Of a stretch of DNA of 64,000 nt, positions 53,042 to 62,981 are shown one piece after another. The stretch spans positions 1-64,000 of the forward strand of contig NZ_AWZT01000017.1 of NCBI RefSeq assembly GCF_000472525.1, in the 5' to 3' direction. Position 1 is the stretch's first letter. Every line of letters begins with the position of its first letter. A model generated the notes under the pieces. That model was not told the origin of the DNA. It did not search any database and saw only the letters and a list, made by a program, of their open reading frames with translations. Source of the DNA: Paraburkholderia dilworthii (lineage in GTDB: Bacteria; Pseudomonadota; Gammaproteobacteria; Burkholderiales; Burkholderiaceae). Position numbers and translations under genes: made by a program.

Positions 53042-53127
53042 GATGTATAACCTCCAGAACTTGTTGTGATTCGCTTCGGGCTTTGTTGTCCCTAGCGCTT
53101 GAACAGAAGTTTAGGAGCGAGAACATC

Positions 53128-53142
53128 TAGGGGAAACCCCTA
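53128..53142. promoter_or_regulatory. Palindromic operator-like site upstream of a DUF4148 gene
   Basis: TAGGGG, three A residues, CCCCTA: a perfect 6-bp inverted pair centred about 95 nt before ATG 53041. It may be a dimeric regulator site; the binder is unknown. Confidence 0.4.
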
Positions 53143-53310
53143 AAACGACGAAACTCTATTCCGCAAATTGCAATAGTCCGCGTCTGAAGCAGGCTCGTGT
53201 CTGCGCCGCGTCTAGTCCGCGGCAATAATGGCAGCCCCAGAGCGTTTCAATCGCCACAGCGCCGCGCGCGCCTTGCTTCAAGCACGCGCCGCGGCGGCGG
53301 TTCAAACGTT

Positions 53311-54720
<1,410 letters not shown>

Positions 54721-54866
54721 GTGAATTCTCCAGTGTCCAAAAATGTCGTGACGCCGCGCCGGAAGGAACGTCGGCCGGACGTCGAGGGTGAAAGCATAAA
54801 AGAAATGCCGGTTTGCCGCTTGTTATCGGGCAAGTTAAACGGCTTTCGCACGGTTGCCCGCAGTCG

Positions 54867-55493
54867 CTACGCCGTGGCTTCGCGCTTTCGGAACACGAGG
54901 CTGAAATTGTTGGCCGGCATCGCGACCGGCTCGTCGCACGCGAATCCCGCCGATGCCGCAAGCGCCATGACCGCTTCCATGTTGCGCACGCCCCATGCAG
55001 CTTCGCGGCTCTGCAATTGCCGATCGAACGCCTCGTTGCTCGGCGCGGTATGCGCGCCGCAGCGCTTGTACGGACCGTACAGATACAGTACACCGCCATC
55101 CGCGAGATGGCGGCTCGCGCCCGCGAACAGCGCTTGCGCCGCGCTCCACGGCGCAATGTGAATCATGTTGATGCAAACCACCGCATCGAGTGCGCCCACG
55201 CCCCAATCGGCTTGATGGACGTCGAGCGCGAGCGGCGCGCGCACGTTTGGCAATGCGTCGTGCGCGATCCATGCGGCAATCGACTCACGCGCTTGCGCGT
55301 CGGCGTCGCTCGGCTGCCAGTCGAGTCCGGGCATGGCGGCGGCGAAGCACATCGCGTGCTGACCGGTGCCGCTTGCGATTTCGAGTACGCGGCCCGTGAC
55401 CGGCAGCACGGCGCGCAAGACGGCGAGTATCGGTTCGCGGTTGCGTTCGGCTGAGGGCGAATGCTGGCGCATCGACGGAACAGGGTCGGTCAT
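54867..55493 (-). CDS. DUF938 class I SAM-dependent methyltransferase
   Basis: 208 residues. The SAM-binding glycine loop is VLEIASGTGQHAMCF (about 36-50). The acidic end of strand 2 is PSDAD, and the motif DAVVCINMIHIAPW replaces the usual post-I region. The start RQHSPSAERNREPIL and the GPYKRCGAHTAPSNEAFD segment are diagnostic of DUF938. The substrate is unknown. Confidence 0.9.
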   Translation of the reverse strand: MTDPVPSMRQHSPSAERNREPILAVLRAVLPVTGRVLEIASGTGQHAMCFAAAMPGLDWQPSDADAQARESIAAWIAHDALPNVRAPLALDVHQADWGVGALDAVVCINMIHIAPWSAAQALFAGASRHLADGGVLYLYGPYKRCGAHTAPSNEAFDRQLQSREAAWGVRNMEAVMALAASAGFACDEPVAMPANNFSLVFRKREATA

Positions 55494-55542
55494 GGTGAGG
55501 TGGTCTGCGTTGGGTTGGCTTAGTCGGAGAAAGGCGCGCCGT

Positions 55543-56412
55543 TCAATCTACCGCGAGACGGCCGGCCAAGGCGGTCAGCATATCGGCGCATGGCGCCGCT
55601 ATCTTCAGCGACAGCAGCGGATCGGCGCGCGTGCGTCCGAGATTGACCGCTGCGATCGGCTTGCGCTGCTTGTGCGCCCACACGCAGAAGCGATAGCCGG
55701 AGTACACCATCAGCGAGGAGCCCACCACCAGCACGGCATCCGCGGCATCGAGCGCATGCGACGCCGCCTCGACACGCTCGCGCGGCACGCTCTCGCCGAA
55801 AAACACCACCGCCGGCTTAAGCAGGCCGCCGCAGTTCGCGCACGCCGGCACGCGAAACGCTTCGAGAGCATGCCATTCGAGATGCGCGTCGCCGTCGGCG
55901 GCCGTTTCGGCGCTCGCGTTCAGCAGCGCGGGATTTTCCGCTTCGAGCGTCTGCTGGATCGACGCACGTGAATGCTGCGTGCCGCAGTCGAGACAAACGA
56001 CGCCGTCGATGCCACCGTGCAGTTCGATCACGTCGCGGCTGCCTGCACGCTGATGCAAACCGTCGACGTTCTGTGTGACGAGCGTCGGCACATGGCCAGC
56101 GACCTGAAGGCGTGCCAGCGCCGTATGCGCGGCGTTCGGCTGCGCCTGTGCGACGACCGGCCAGCCGACCATGCTGCGCGCCCAGTAACGCCTGCGCATT
56201 GCGTCGGTACCGAGGAATTCCTGCAGCGTGATGGGCGGCGAGCGCTTCCATTCGCCGTTGTCGTCGCGATAGCCGGGAATGCCGGAGTCCGTGCTGATGC
56301 CCGCGCCGGTCAGCACAAAGAGACGCGGATAGCGCGCTACGAAGTCGTGCAGATCGTCGAGTGTGTGCGATTCGTTGAAGGGTTCGACAGGCGCGGAATG
56401 AAGGTCGGTCAT
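55543..56412 (-). CDS. NAD-dependent protein deacylase (sirtuin)
   Basis: 289 residues of the Sir2 family, which removes acyl groups from Lys using NAD. Motifs are GAGISTDSGIPGYR, TQNVDGLHQRAG, the catalytic His in IELHG, and Zn-binding CLDC and CANC, with VFFGESVP after them. ATG 56412 is chosen from the family start. It belongs to the bacterial class II-like group (SIRT4-type) judging by the YRDDNGEWKR loop (inference). Confidence 0.92.
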   Translation of the reverse strand: MTDLHSAPVEPFNESHTLDDLHDFVARYPRLFVLTGAGISTDSGIPGYRDDNGEWKRSPPITLQEFLGTDAMRRRYWARSMVGWPVVAQAQPNAAHTALARLQVAGHVPTLVTQNVDGLHQRAGSRDVIELHGGIDGVVCLDCGTQHSRASIQQTLEAENPALLNASAETAADGDAHLEWHALEAFRVPACANCGGLLKPAVVFFGESVPRERVEAASHALDAADAVLVVGSSLMVYSGYRFCVWAHKQRKPIAAVNLGRTRADPLLSLKIAAPCADMLTALAGRLAVD

Positions 56413-56462
56413 GACGGGATGAGTGTTGACTGCGGCGCGGGGCAGAAGTTTGCGACGGCGTT

Positions 56463-56693
56463 TCAACGACGCTTGCGCGCGTTGCGCTTCTCCGGCACGG
56501 TAGCCGCGCGTTGTGCTTGCCGCGCTTGCCATTCGGCCAGCGCGATCTCGTAACGCTCCACCGCCTCGTCATACAGGTCGAACACGCACGGACTACAGCC
56601 GCTGTGGCAACAATCGTCGAGATCGGGCCGCACTGGCGGTACGGGCCTTGGATCGTCGATGGAGGTAGCTTGGGGCACGGCTGATGACGTCAC
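56463..56693 (-). CDS. Oxidoreductase-like domain protein, 76 residues
   Basis: Begins at GTG 56693. RPDLDDCCHSGCSPCVFDLYDEAVERYEIALAEW contains the clustered Cys and Asp-Leu-Tyr of the oxidoreductase-like N-terminal domain (PF09791 type), thought to bind metal or a cofactor. It has a basic tail. No strong ribosome site is visible, so the start is tentative. It lies 50 nt upstream of the sirtuin gene on the same strand. Confidence 0.7.
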   Translation of the reverse strand: MTSSAVPQATSIDDPRPVPPVRPDLDDCCHSGCSPCVFDLYDEAVERYEIALAEWQARQAQRAATVPEKRNARKRR

Positions 56694-56824
56694 GTGAACA
56701 TGCTGGAAACGCGCCGCGATGCGTGGCTCAAAAAAAGCCAGGCGGCAAAGACGAACCGCAAAGCGAAGAAGGAAAGCATTCAGTATAAGTTGATCTACCG
56801 CACGGCGCCTCGCGCGGGCAGCCG

Positions 56825-57589
56825 TCAGCCGCGTCCTACGAACGGCATCTTGCTTGCCATGATGGTCATGAACTGAACGTTCGCCGACAGCGGCAATTGC
56901 GCCATATGCAGCACGGCGTCGGCGACATGCTGCACGTCCATCAACGGTTCGACGGCGATCTCGCCGTTCGCCTGCGGCACACCGCGCGCCATGCGCTCGG
57001 CCATCTCCGTTGCCGCGTTGCCGATGTCGATCTGTCCGCACACGATGTCGTATTTGCGGCCGTCGAGCGACACGGCTTTCGTGATGCCAGTGATCGCGTG
57101 CTTGGTCGCCGTGTAAGCAATGCTGTTCGGCCGCGGCGCATGGGCCGAAATCGAACCGTTATTGATAATGCGCCCGCCGCGCGGATTTTGCGTTTTCATC
57201 AGACCGAACGCGGCGCGCGTGCAGAGAAACACGCCGGTAAGATTGGTGTCGACCACCGAGCGCCATTCATCAATATCGAGTTCGTCGATGTCGACCGGCG
57301 AGCCGCTGCGGCCCGCGTTGTTGAACAGCAGGTCGAGCCGTCCATAGCGTTCGCGGATCGTGTCGAACAGCGCGCCGACGCTCGCCGCGTCCGTCACGTC
57401 GCACGGCACGGCCAACGCTTCGCCGCCAACGGCGCGCGCCTGTTCGACGACGGCGTCGAGCGCCGCCTGACGACGGCCCGCGAGCACCACGCTATAGCCA
57501 TGTTCCGCAAGACGCAGCGCACACGCGCGGCCTATGCCGCTTCCCGCGCCCGTTACCAAAGCCACTTTTCGGATTCCCGTTACCGTCAC
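56825..57589 (-). CDS. Short-chain dehydrogenase/reductase
   Basis: 254 residues of the classical SDR family: TGAGSGIGRA for the nucleotide, NNAG, and the catalytic Ser in NNGSISA with Tyr-x3-Lys in YTATKHA. Start GTG 57589 is set by AAGGAG 7 nt upstream. The substrate is unknown. It is divergent from the polysaccharide deacetylase. Confidence 0.9.
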   Translation of the reverse strand: MTVTGIRKVALVTGAGSGIGRACALRLAEHGYSVVLAGRRQAALDAVVEQARAVGGEALAVPCDVTDAASVGALFDTIRERYGRLDLLFNNAGRSGSPVDIDELDIDEWRSVVDTNLTGVFLCTRAAFGLMKTQNPRGGRIINNGSISAHAPRPNSIAYTATKHAITGITKAVSLDGRKYDIVCGQIDIGNAATEMAERMARGVPQANGEIAVEPLMDVQHVADAVLHMAQLPLSANVQFMTIMASKMPFVGRG

Positions 57590-57831
57590 CGCATATCTCC
57601 TTGCTTCCATGTTTGTACGCCCGCCTTGCAGCAGCGTTGCACACCCTGCTTCGCACGATACCGCAGCGGACGGTCGATCACAAATGCCACCGAACGCCGG
57701 CTTTCATCATGCAGCCACCGCGCTTTCATTGCCGTTCCTGTGCACAAGCGCGCCGGCCCGCGCATCAATGGTATTGTTCGACGTTGCGCGCGGCGCCTTG
57801 CCTGCCCGCGCGATTACCGGAAGCACGCTTT

Positions 57832-58695
57832 ATGAACCAACTTTCCACGTCCCACGACGCTGCAGCGGCACCGCTGCGCCGCTGGCCCCAAACCGGCTAT
57901 CCCGCGATGCTCACCGCCACCGCCGCATGGCACGTTTTCGTGCTCGGCGCATGGCTGCTGGTGCCGCGCGCGTGGCCCTGGTGGCTCACCGCGATCTTCG
58001 CGAATCACGCGGTTTTCACGGTGGCCGGCCTGCTTCCGCGTACGTCACTGCTCGGTCCGAACTGGACGCGTCTGCCCGCCGGAGCGCGCAACGCGGATGC
58101 AATTGCATTGACGATCGACGACGGCCCGGATCCCTTCGTCACGCCGCAAGTGCTCGATCTGCTTGACGCGTTCGACGTGCGCGCCACCTTCTTCTGCATA
58201 GGAGAAAAGGCACGGCGTTATCCGCAGCTAGCACGTGAGATCGTCGCGCGCGGTCATGCGCTCGAAAACCATTCGCAGGTTCACGTGCATACGTTTTCCG
58301 TCACGTTTCCGGGCGCGCTTTTGCGCGAAATCGATGCCGCGCAACGCACGCTCGAAGAACTCAGCGGCGAGCGGCCGATGTTCTTTCGCGCGCCGGCCGG
58401 CCTGCGCAATATCTTTCTCGAACCTGTGCTGCGCAAGCTCGATCTGCGGCTCGCCGCGTGGACGCGGCGCGGCTACGACACCCGGGAGCGCGATCCGCTG
58501 GTCGTCGCGCGAAGGCTGCTCGACGGTCTGGAGCCGCGCGACATACTGCTGCTGCACGATGGCAACGCCGCGCTGACCATCGACGGGAAGCCGCTCATTC
58601 TCGCGGTGCTGCCGCGTGTGATCGACGCCGCTCGCAAACGGAACTTGCGCTTCGTCACGCTGCGCGAGGCGAGGGTCGACCGTCCACACCGCTAA
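57832..58695 (+). CDS. Polysaccharide deacetylase (NodB-like) membrane protein
   Basis: 287 residues. Two N-terminal membrane helices (about 25-45 and 47-67) are followed by a NodB domain with LTIDDGPDPF (metal and catalytic Asp pair), ENHSQVHVH (His metal ligands) and RAPAGLRN (substrate Arg). The C-terminal LLLHDGN supplies the second catalytic His. It probably deacetylates a cell-envelope or exopolysaccharide sugar on the periplasmic face. ATG 57832 follows GGAAG; the frame upstream lacks similarity. Confidence 0.88.
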   Translation: MNQLSTSHDAAAAPLRRWPQTGYPAMLTATAAWHVFVLGAWLLVPRAWPWWLTAIFANHAVFTVAGLLPRTSLLGPNWTRLPAGARNADAIALTIDDGPDPFVTPQVLDLLDAFDVRATFFCIGEKARRYPQLAREIVARGHALENHSQVHVHTFSVTFPGALLREIDAAQRTLEELSGERPMFFRAPAGLRNIFLEPVLRKLDLRLAAWTRRGYDTRERDPLVVARRLLDGLEPRDILLLHDGNAALTIDGKPLILAVLPRVIDAARKRNLRFVTLREARVDRPHR

Positions 58696-58711
58696 CTCAC
58701 GCGGTTGATCC

Positions 58712-58750
58712 ACGCCGCTGCTTTACGCCGCTGCTTTACGCCGCTGCTCC
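58712..58750. repeat. 13-bp tandem repeat, three units
   Basis: ACGCCGCTGCTTT twice, then ACGCCGCTGCTCC, between two convergent genes. It is similar in core (GCCGCT) to the 11-bp array at 48154-48230. Confidence 0.75.
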
Positions 58751-58769
58751 GCACGGCCGGCCCCACCCG

Positions 58770-59633
58770 TCACATGCGAAAATCCGCAGCCATGTCCTCG
58801 TCCGAGCGCGCCTCGATCGCGCCGCTGCGGCACGCTTTGACAAAGACATCGTAATCGCGCTCCACCTGGTCCGCGTAACTCGCCGCGTAAGCCGTGAGCG
58901 CTTCGGCGAACTGATCGCCGCGTCCGATATACGCGCTCACTTCCACCGCCTGACCGCTTGCCTTTGCATGGGCACGCGCCATCACCCAGCCGCATAGCCT
59001 CGCGTAACCGTTCAGCAGATCGCTGTCGAACAGCTCGATGCTGGCCGACAGCTTCACGTCGCGCAACTGACGAAAGTAGTAATGCCGTCCAAGCGAACTC
59101 GTCGCCCAGCCGAGAAAGATGTCTTTGGCGGCCTGCAACATGCGCTGCCCCTGCACCACGCGCTCGCCCTGATGTTTGACGGCCGGCGACTTGTAGTAAC
59201 GGGCAATCACCGACGGCCTCGCTTCCTTGATCTGCACGAAGAGCGGCTTGTCCATATGATCGACGAGCAGCACAGCCATGCAACGCGCACCCACGCTGCC
59301 CACACCCACCATTTTGAACACGATGTCCTGCACGGTGAATTGAGCAAGCAGTTCGCGCCGGTCGTGCGGCATCGTCTTCAGGTACTCGCTCCACATGCCG
59401 TCGAGCATGTTGCGTCCGTGCGATCCCCCTAGCTCATCAGTCTCCCCGGCGGTGAACAGTGTGTTCGCGCCGAGCACATGAAAAAGCGCGGGCGGCGCAT
59501 CGCGAATCACCCAGCGCTCGCCGTCATGCTGGGCCATCTTTTCGAACAAAGTTTCGTGCGTGCGGCTTGCGGCCTTCTCCATGCCGCGCCGCACCGCGCG
59601 GCGATGTTCCGGCGTAAGCGCCGTCTCGGCCAT
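58770..59633 (-). CDS. DUF2252 protein lacking the N-terminal half
   Basis: 287 residues matching the C-terminal part of DUF2252 proteins: VQDIVFKMVGVGSVGARCMAVLL, LFVQIKEARPSVIARYYKS, GERVVQGQRMLQAAKDIFLGW and YYFRQLRDVKLSASIELFD. Usual members are about 400-450 residues and start with a segment containing a DAHLxNFG motif, which is missing. No continuation is seen in any frame in the 170 nt upstream. ATG 59633 is taken as the start. Either a shortened but functional kinase-like fold or a truncated gene. Confidence 0.75.
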   Translation of the reverse strand: MAETALTPEHRRAVRRGMEKAASRTHETLFEKMAQHDGERWVIRDAPPALFHVLGANTLFTAGETDELGGSHGRNMLDGMWSEYLKTMPHDRRELLAQFTVQDIVFKMVGVGSVGARCMAVLLVDHMDKPLFVQIKEARPSVIARYYKSPAVKHQGERVVQGQRMLQAAKDIFLGWATSSLGRHYYFRQLRDVKLSASIELFDSDLLNGYARLCGWVMARAHAKASGQAVEVSAYIGRGDQFAEALTAYAASYADQVERDYDVFVKACRSGAIEARSDEDMAADFRM

Positions 59634-59855
59634 GCTAGCAGAGCGGTCGGTAAAAAGGTGCGGGCGGTTTTACCGGCGCCGCATGAGCGCACCGGGACAC
59701 CGACAATTTTTCAGTTCCGGCTTGGTCGTGCTCTTCAGCAATCATCTTTCGAGCCGTTTACCAGTACATGCGGAAATTCAGTGACGCACGCAAAGTCCCT
59801 TTGAACAAGGGCTCGTTTGATAGACGTGCGGCGCGCAAAAGATAACGGAGAAAAT

Positions 59856-60743
59856 ATGTTTGTCGCAATTGGCTGGCTGTTGGTGATCGGCTCCGTCATT
59901 GGAAGCTTTATTGGCGTGGGCGGTCATTTGCCGGCGCTGATTCAACCGTTCGAATTGTTATGCATTTTCGGCGCGGCAATCGGCGCGTTCGTCGTGAGCA
60001 ATCCGACTTCGACGCTGAAGAAGACGCTCAAGGCGATTCCTTCATGCTTCAAGGGCGGCGGCTACACGAAGGAAAAATATCTGGAACTGATCGCGCTGCT
60101 TTACGAACTGCTTCAGAAGGCACGCAAGGAAGGCATGATGTCGCTCGAAGCCGACGTCTTTGCGCCGGAAGAAAGCGTGATTTTCCAGAAGTATCCGCAC
60201 GTTCTCGCCGACCATCATCTGCTGGACTTCATCGTGGACTATCTGCGCATGATGTCCGGCGGCAATGTCAATGTGCTCGAAGTGCAGGATCTGATGGATG
60301 AAGAACTCGCCACGCATCATGCGGAAGCGTCGGTGGCGGCCAATGCAATCCAGAAGATGGCCGACGGCCTGCCCGCATTCGGCATCGTCGCCGCGGTGAT
60401 GGGCGTCGTCCACACGATGGGTTCGGTGGGCGCGCCACCCGCCGTGCTCGGCGAGATGATCGCCGGCGCACTGGTCGGCACGTTCCTCGGCATTCTTCTC
60501 GCGTATGGCTTTATCGGCCCGCTCGCCGATCTGCTCAACGCGAAGGGTCGCGCCGAAGCGAAGCCGTTTCAATGCGTGAAAGCCGTGCTGCTCGCTTCGC
60601 TGTCGGGCTATGCGCCGCCCATCGCAGTGGAGTTCGGCCGCAAGGTGCTGTTTACCGCCGATCGCCCGAGTTTCCAGGAACTCGACGACGCCGTGCGCGC
60701 CACCAAATCGCCGAAGCCGCTTGCCGGGGGAGCCGCATCATGA
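59856..60743 (+). CDS. motA: Flagellar motor stator protein MotA
   Basis: A 295-residue inner-membrane stator subunit with four helices and a large cytoplasmic loop that contacts FliG. It starts MFVAIGWLLVIGSVIGSFIGVGG. The loop has Arg/Glu residues (ELLQKARKEGMMSLEADV), and the second pair of helices has GIVAAVMGVVHTMGS and GALVGTFLGILLAYGF. ATG 59856 follows GGAGAAAAT. It overlaps motB by 4 nt. Confidence 0.95.
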   Translation: MFVAIGWLLVIGSVIGSFIGVGGHLPALIQPFELLCIFGAAIGAFVVSNPTSTLKKTLKAIPSCFKGGGYTKEKYLELIALLYELLQKARKEGMMSLEADVFAPEESVIFQKYPHVLADHHLLDFIVDYLRMMSGGNVNVLEVQDLMDEELATHHAEASVAANAIQKMADGLPAFGIVAAVMGVVHTMGSVGAPPAVLGEMIAGALVGTFLGILLAYGFIGPLADLLNAKGRAEAKPFQCVKAVLLASLSGYAPPIAVEFGRKVLFTADRPSFQELDDAVRATKSPKPLAGGAAS

Positions 60744-61726
60744 CGCAAAGAAGGTCGCGCGGCTCGCAGGACGACGCGCCGCCGCCGATCATCGTGCGTC
60801 GCTCAAAAAAGGGCGATGGTCACGACGCGCATCATGGCGGCGCATGGAAAATCGCGTATGCCGACTTCGTCACTGCGATGATGGCGTTCTTTCTGCTGAT
60901 GTGGCTGCTCGGCTCCACGTCGAAGTTCGACAAGCAAGGCATCGAGGATTACTTCAATACGCCGCTATCGAGCCTGCTCGGCGGCAATGAAGGCACGGCC
61001 GCCGCACGGCCGAGCGTCGTGCAAGGCGGCGGCCGCGACATCTCGGACACGCGTCCCGGCGACGGCAAGAAGACCCAGATCGAGCCGGCCACGCCTGTAA
61101 ACGTGGTGCCGACCGTCGCCCCCGCGGACGCGGCCCGCTTGCAGCAACTGAAAGAGAAGCTAATCTCGTTGATCGAGCAAAGTCCTGCGTTGAAGGCGTT
61201 CAAGGATCAGATACGCATTTCGATTACGAACGAAGGGCTGCGCATCGAGATCGTCGATTCGCAGAACCGTCCGATGTTCGCCTCGGGCAGTCCAAGACTA
61301 CAAACGTATGCGATCGCGATACTCACGCAGATCGGCGCGGCGCTCAACGACGTCGAAAACCGCATTTCGATCGCGGGTCACACCGATGCCGTGCCGTACA
61401 CCGGCGGCCCTGTCGGCTATTCGAACTGGGAACTGTCGTCCGAGCGCGCGAACGCCGCGCGGCGCGCGCTCGTGGCAGGCGGCATGCATGCCGAAAAGCT
61501 GTTGCAGGTTCGCGGCCTCGCAGACGTACTGCCGCTCAACAGCAATGTCGTCGATGAACCGACCAATCGGCGCATCAGCATTCTCGTGATGAACAAGGCC
61601 GCGGAACAGGCGTTCTTCCACGATGGCGGGCGAACGTCGATCGACGAAAGTTCTCCTGCCGGTTCGGCGATTCCCGCAGTCGCGGCGCGCATGCGTCCGG
61701 CTCCGGGTTCGACGATAGTTCGCTAG
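60740..61726 (+). CDS. motB: Flagellar motor protein MotB
   Basis: A 328-residue stator subunit. The single helix IAYADFVTAMMAFFLLMWLLG holds proton-path Asp42. A plug and linker follow, then an OmpA-like peptidoglycan-binding domain (about 190-305, ISIAGHTDAVPY, SNWELSSERANAARRALV, NRRISILVM). ATGA overlap with motA couples their translation. No other flagellar gene is adjacent. Confidence 0.95.
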   Translation: MTQRRSRGSQDDAPPPIIVRRSKKGDGHDAHHGGAWKIAYADFVTAMMAFFLLMWLLGSTSKFDKQGIEDYFNTPLSSLLGGNEGTAAARPSVVQGGGRDISDTRPGDGKKTQIEPATPVNVVPTVAPADAARLQQLKEKLISLIEQSPALKAFKDQIRISITNEGLRIEIVDSQNRPMFASGSPRLQTYAIAILTQIGAALNDVENRISIAGHTDAVPYTGGPVGYSNWELSSERANAARRALVAGGMHAEKLLQVRGLADVLPLNSNVVDEPTNRRISILVMNKAAEQAFFHDGGRTSIDESSPAGSAIPAVAARMRPAPGSTIVR

Positions 61727-61733
61727 CGCTTCA

Positions 61734-61773
61734 CACGACGTTTCGCTGCGGCACCCTGCAGCGAAACGTCGTG
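61734..61773. terminator. Strong bidirectional hairpin between motB and exonuclease III
   Basis: A perfect 16-bp stem, CACGACGTTTCGCTGC (61734-61749) and GCAGCGAAACGTCGTG (61758-61773), with an 8-nt loop, between convergent genes. Confidence 0.75.
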
Positions 61774-61775
61774 CG

Positions 61776-62585
61776 TCAGCTGCGCGTTTTGCGCCGCCCC
61801 GCGCCCATGTCCAGTTCGACCCATGTCGGCGCATGATCGCTTGCGTGCGGCTCGCCGCGCACCCAGCGGTCCACGCCCGCGTCGCGCAAACGCGGCGCGA
61901 GATCCGGGCTCAGCAAGATATGGTCGATGCGCAAGCCGGAGTTAGTGTCCCAATGCCGGCGGAAATAATCCCAGAAGGTGTACACCCGCTCATCGCCGAA
62001 ATGCGTGCGCAGCGAGTCGGTCCACCCTTGCCCGAGGAGACGCCGGTAGCGTTCGCGGCTTTCGGGTTGCAGCAGCGCGTCTTTGAGCCATGAGCGCGGG
62101 TTGTAGATGTCTTCATCGGTAGGCACGACGTTGAAGTCGCCGGCTAGCACGACCGGATGTCCGCTCTCGAGCAGCTTCGCGGTGTGGTCGATCAGATGGT
62201 CGAACCACTTCAGTTTGTACTCGAACTTCGGACCGGGCTGCGGATTGCCGTTGGGCAGATAGAGGCAGCACACCAGCAGACCGTCGACGGCCGCTTCCAG
62301 ATAGCGGCTATGCGTGTCGGCTTCGAAACCCGGCAAGCCGCGGCGGCTTTCGAGCGGCGGCTCGCCCTTCGACAGAATCGCCACGCCGTTCCACGCGCTC
62401 TGACCATGCCAGATCGCGTGGTAGCCGGCTTCGCGCAATGCCTCGGCGGGAAACGCGCCATCGGCAGCCTTCAATTCCTGCAAGCAGACAATGTCCGGCG
62501 CTTCGCGCTCGAGCCATTGCAGCAACGCGGCCTGGCGCGAACGGATTCCATTGATGTTGAATGTCGCAATGCGCAACCTCGCCAC
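61776..62585 (-). CDS. xthA: Exodeoxyribonuclease III
   Basis: 269 residues of the AP endonuclease/exonuclease III family, acting in base-excision repair. Motifs are FNINGIRSR, LQELKA with the metal-binding Glu37, the active region AGDFNVVPTDEDIYNP, YTFWDYFRRHW and LRIDHILLS, and the final SDHAPTWVEL. ATG 62585 starts MARLRIATFN, as is usual. There is a 23-nt gap to the small gene upstream on the same strand. Confidence 0.95.
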   Translation of the reverse strand: MARLRIATFNINGIRSRQAALLQWLEREAPDIVCLQELKAADGAFPAEALREAGYHAIWHGQSAWNGVAILSKGEPPLESRRGLPGFEADTHSRYLEAAVDGLLVCCLYLPNGNPQPGPKFEYKLKWFDHLIDHTAKLLESGHPVVLAGDFNVVPTDEDIYNPRSWLKDALLQPESRERYRRLLGQGWTDSLRTHFGDERVYTFWDYFRRHWDTNSGLRIDHILLSPDLAPRLRDAGVDRWVRGEPHASDHAPTWVELDMGAGRRKTRS

Positions 62586-62608
62586 GGCACTTCCTCCTGC
62601 AACGCAAG

Positions 62609-62851
62609 TTATTTTGACGCCGTTTTCGGCACGGCTTCGGCAGCTTCATCGCACCATTGCAACGCCCACGATCTCGCGCACGAGATCGCATCGGCCTCGT
62701 TAGTAAAGGCGTCGATGTCGCCGGAATCGTGCGACTGGAAACGTTCGTTTTTCCGCGGTATGCGAGTGATTCTGGCCCGCGCGTAGTACACGCCTTCGTC
62801 TGCGTGGCGGGCCCGGCAATCGATGTGAAAGTGCTTGTAGTCGAACTGCAT
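62609..62851 (-). CDS. Conserved small protein, 80 residues
   Basis: ATG 62851 follows AGAGGAGAATCG. It has a beta-rich start, MQFDYKHFHIDCRARHADEG, then VYYARARITRI and a C-terminal helix SCARSWALQWCDEA. The pattern resembles small proteobacterial proteins of the CV_2116/DUF6566 type (tentative). It is probably cytoplasmic and co-transcribed with xthA. Confidence 0.7.
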   Translation of the reverse strand: MQFDYKHFHIDCRARHADEGVYYARARITRIPRKNERFQSHDSGDIDAFTNEADAISCARSWALQWCDEAAEAVPKTASK

Positions 62852-62981
62852 CGATTCTCCTCTGAACGCGCTTGATGCCGTCATCGATAGCATGGCTCAT
62901 ACCCGCGCTCGCACTCGACGCAGCGGCCACACGCGCGACGACGCCCGGCGCGCGCGATCCGCTATCGGCATCAATCCCGCA

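Noticed and set aside
56897..57835. 312-codon plus-strand open frame
   Set aside because: Antisense to the SDR gene; no domain or ribosome site.
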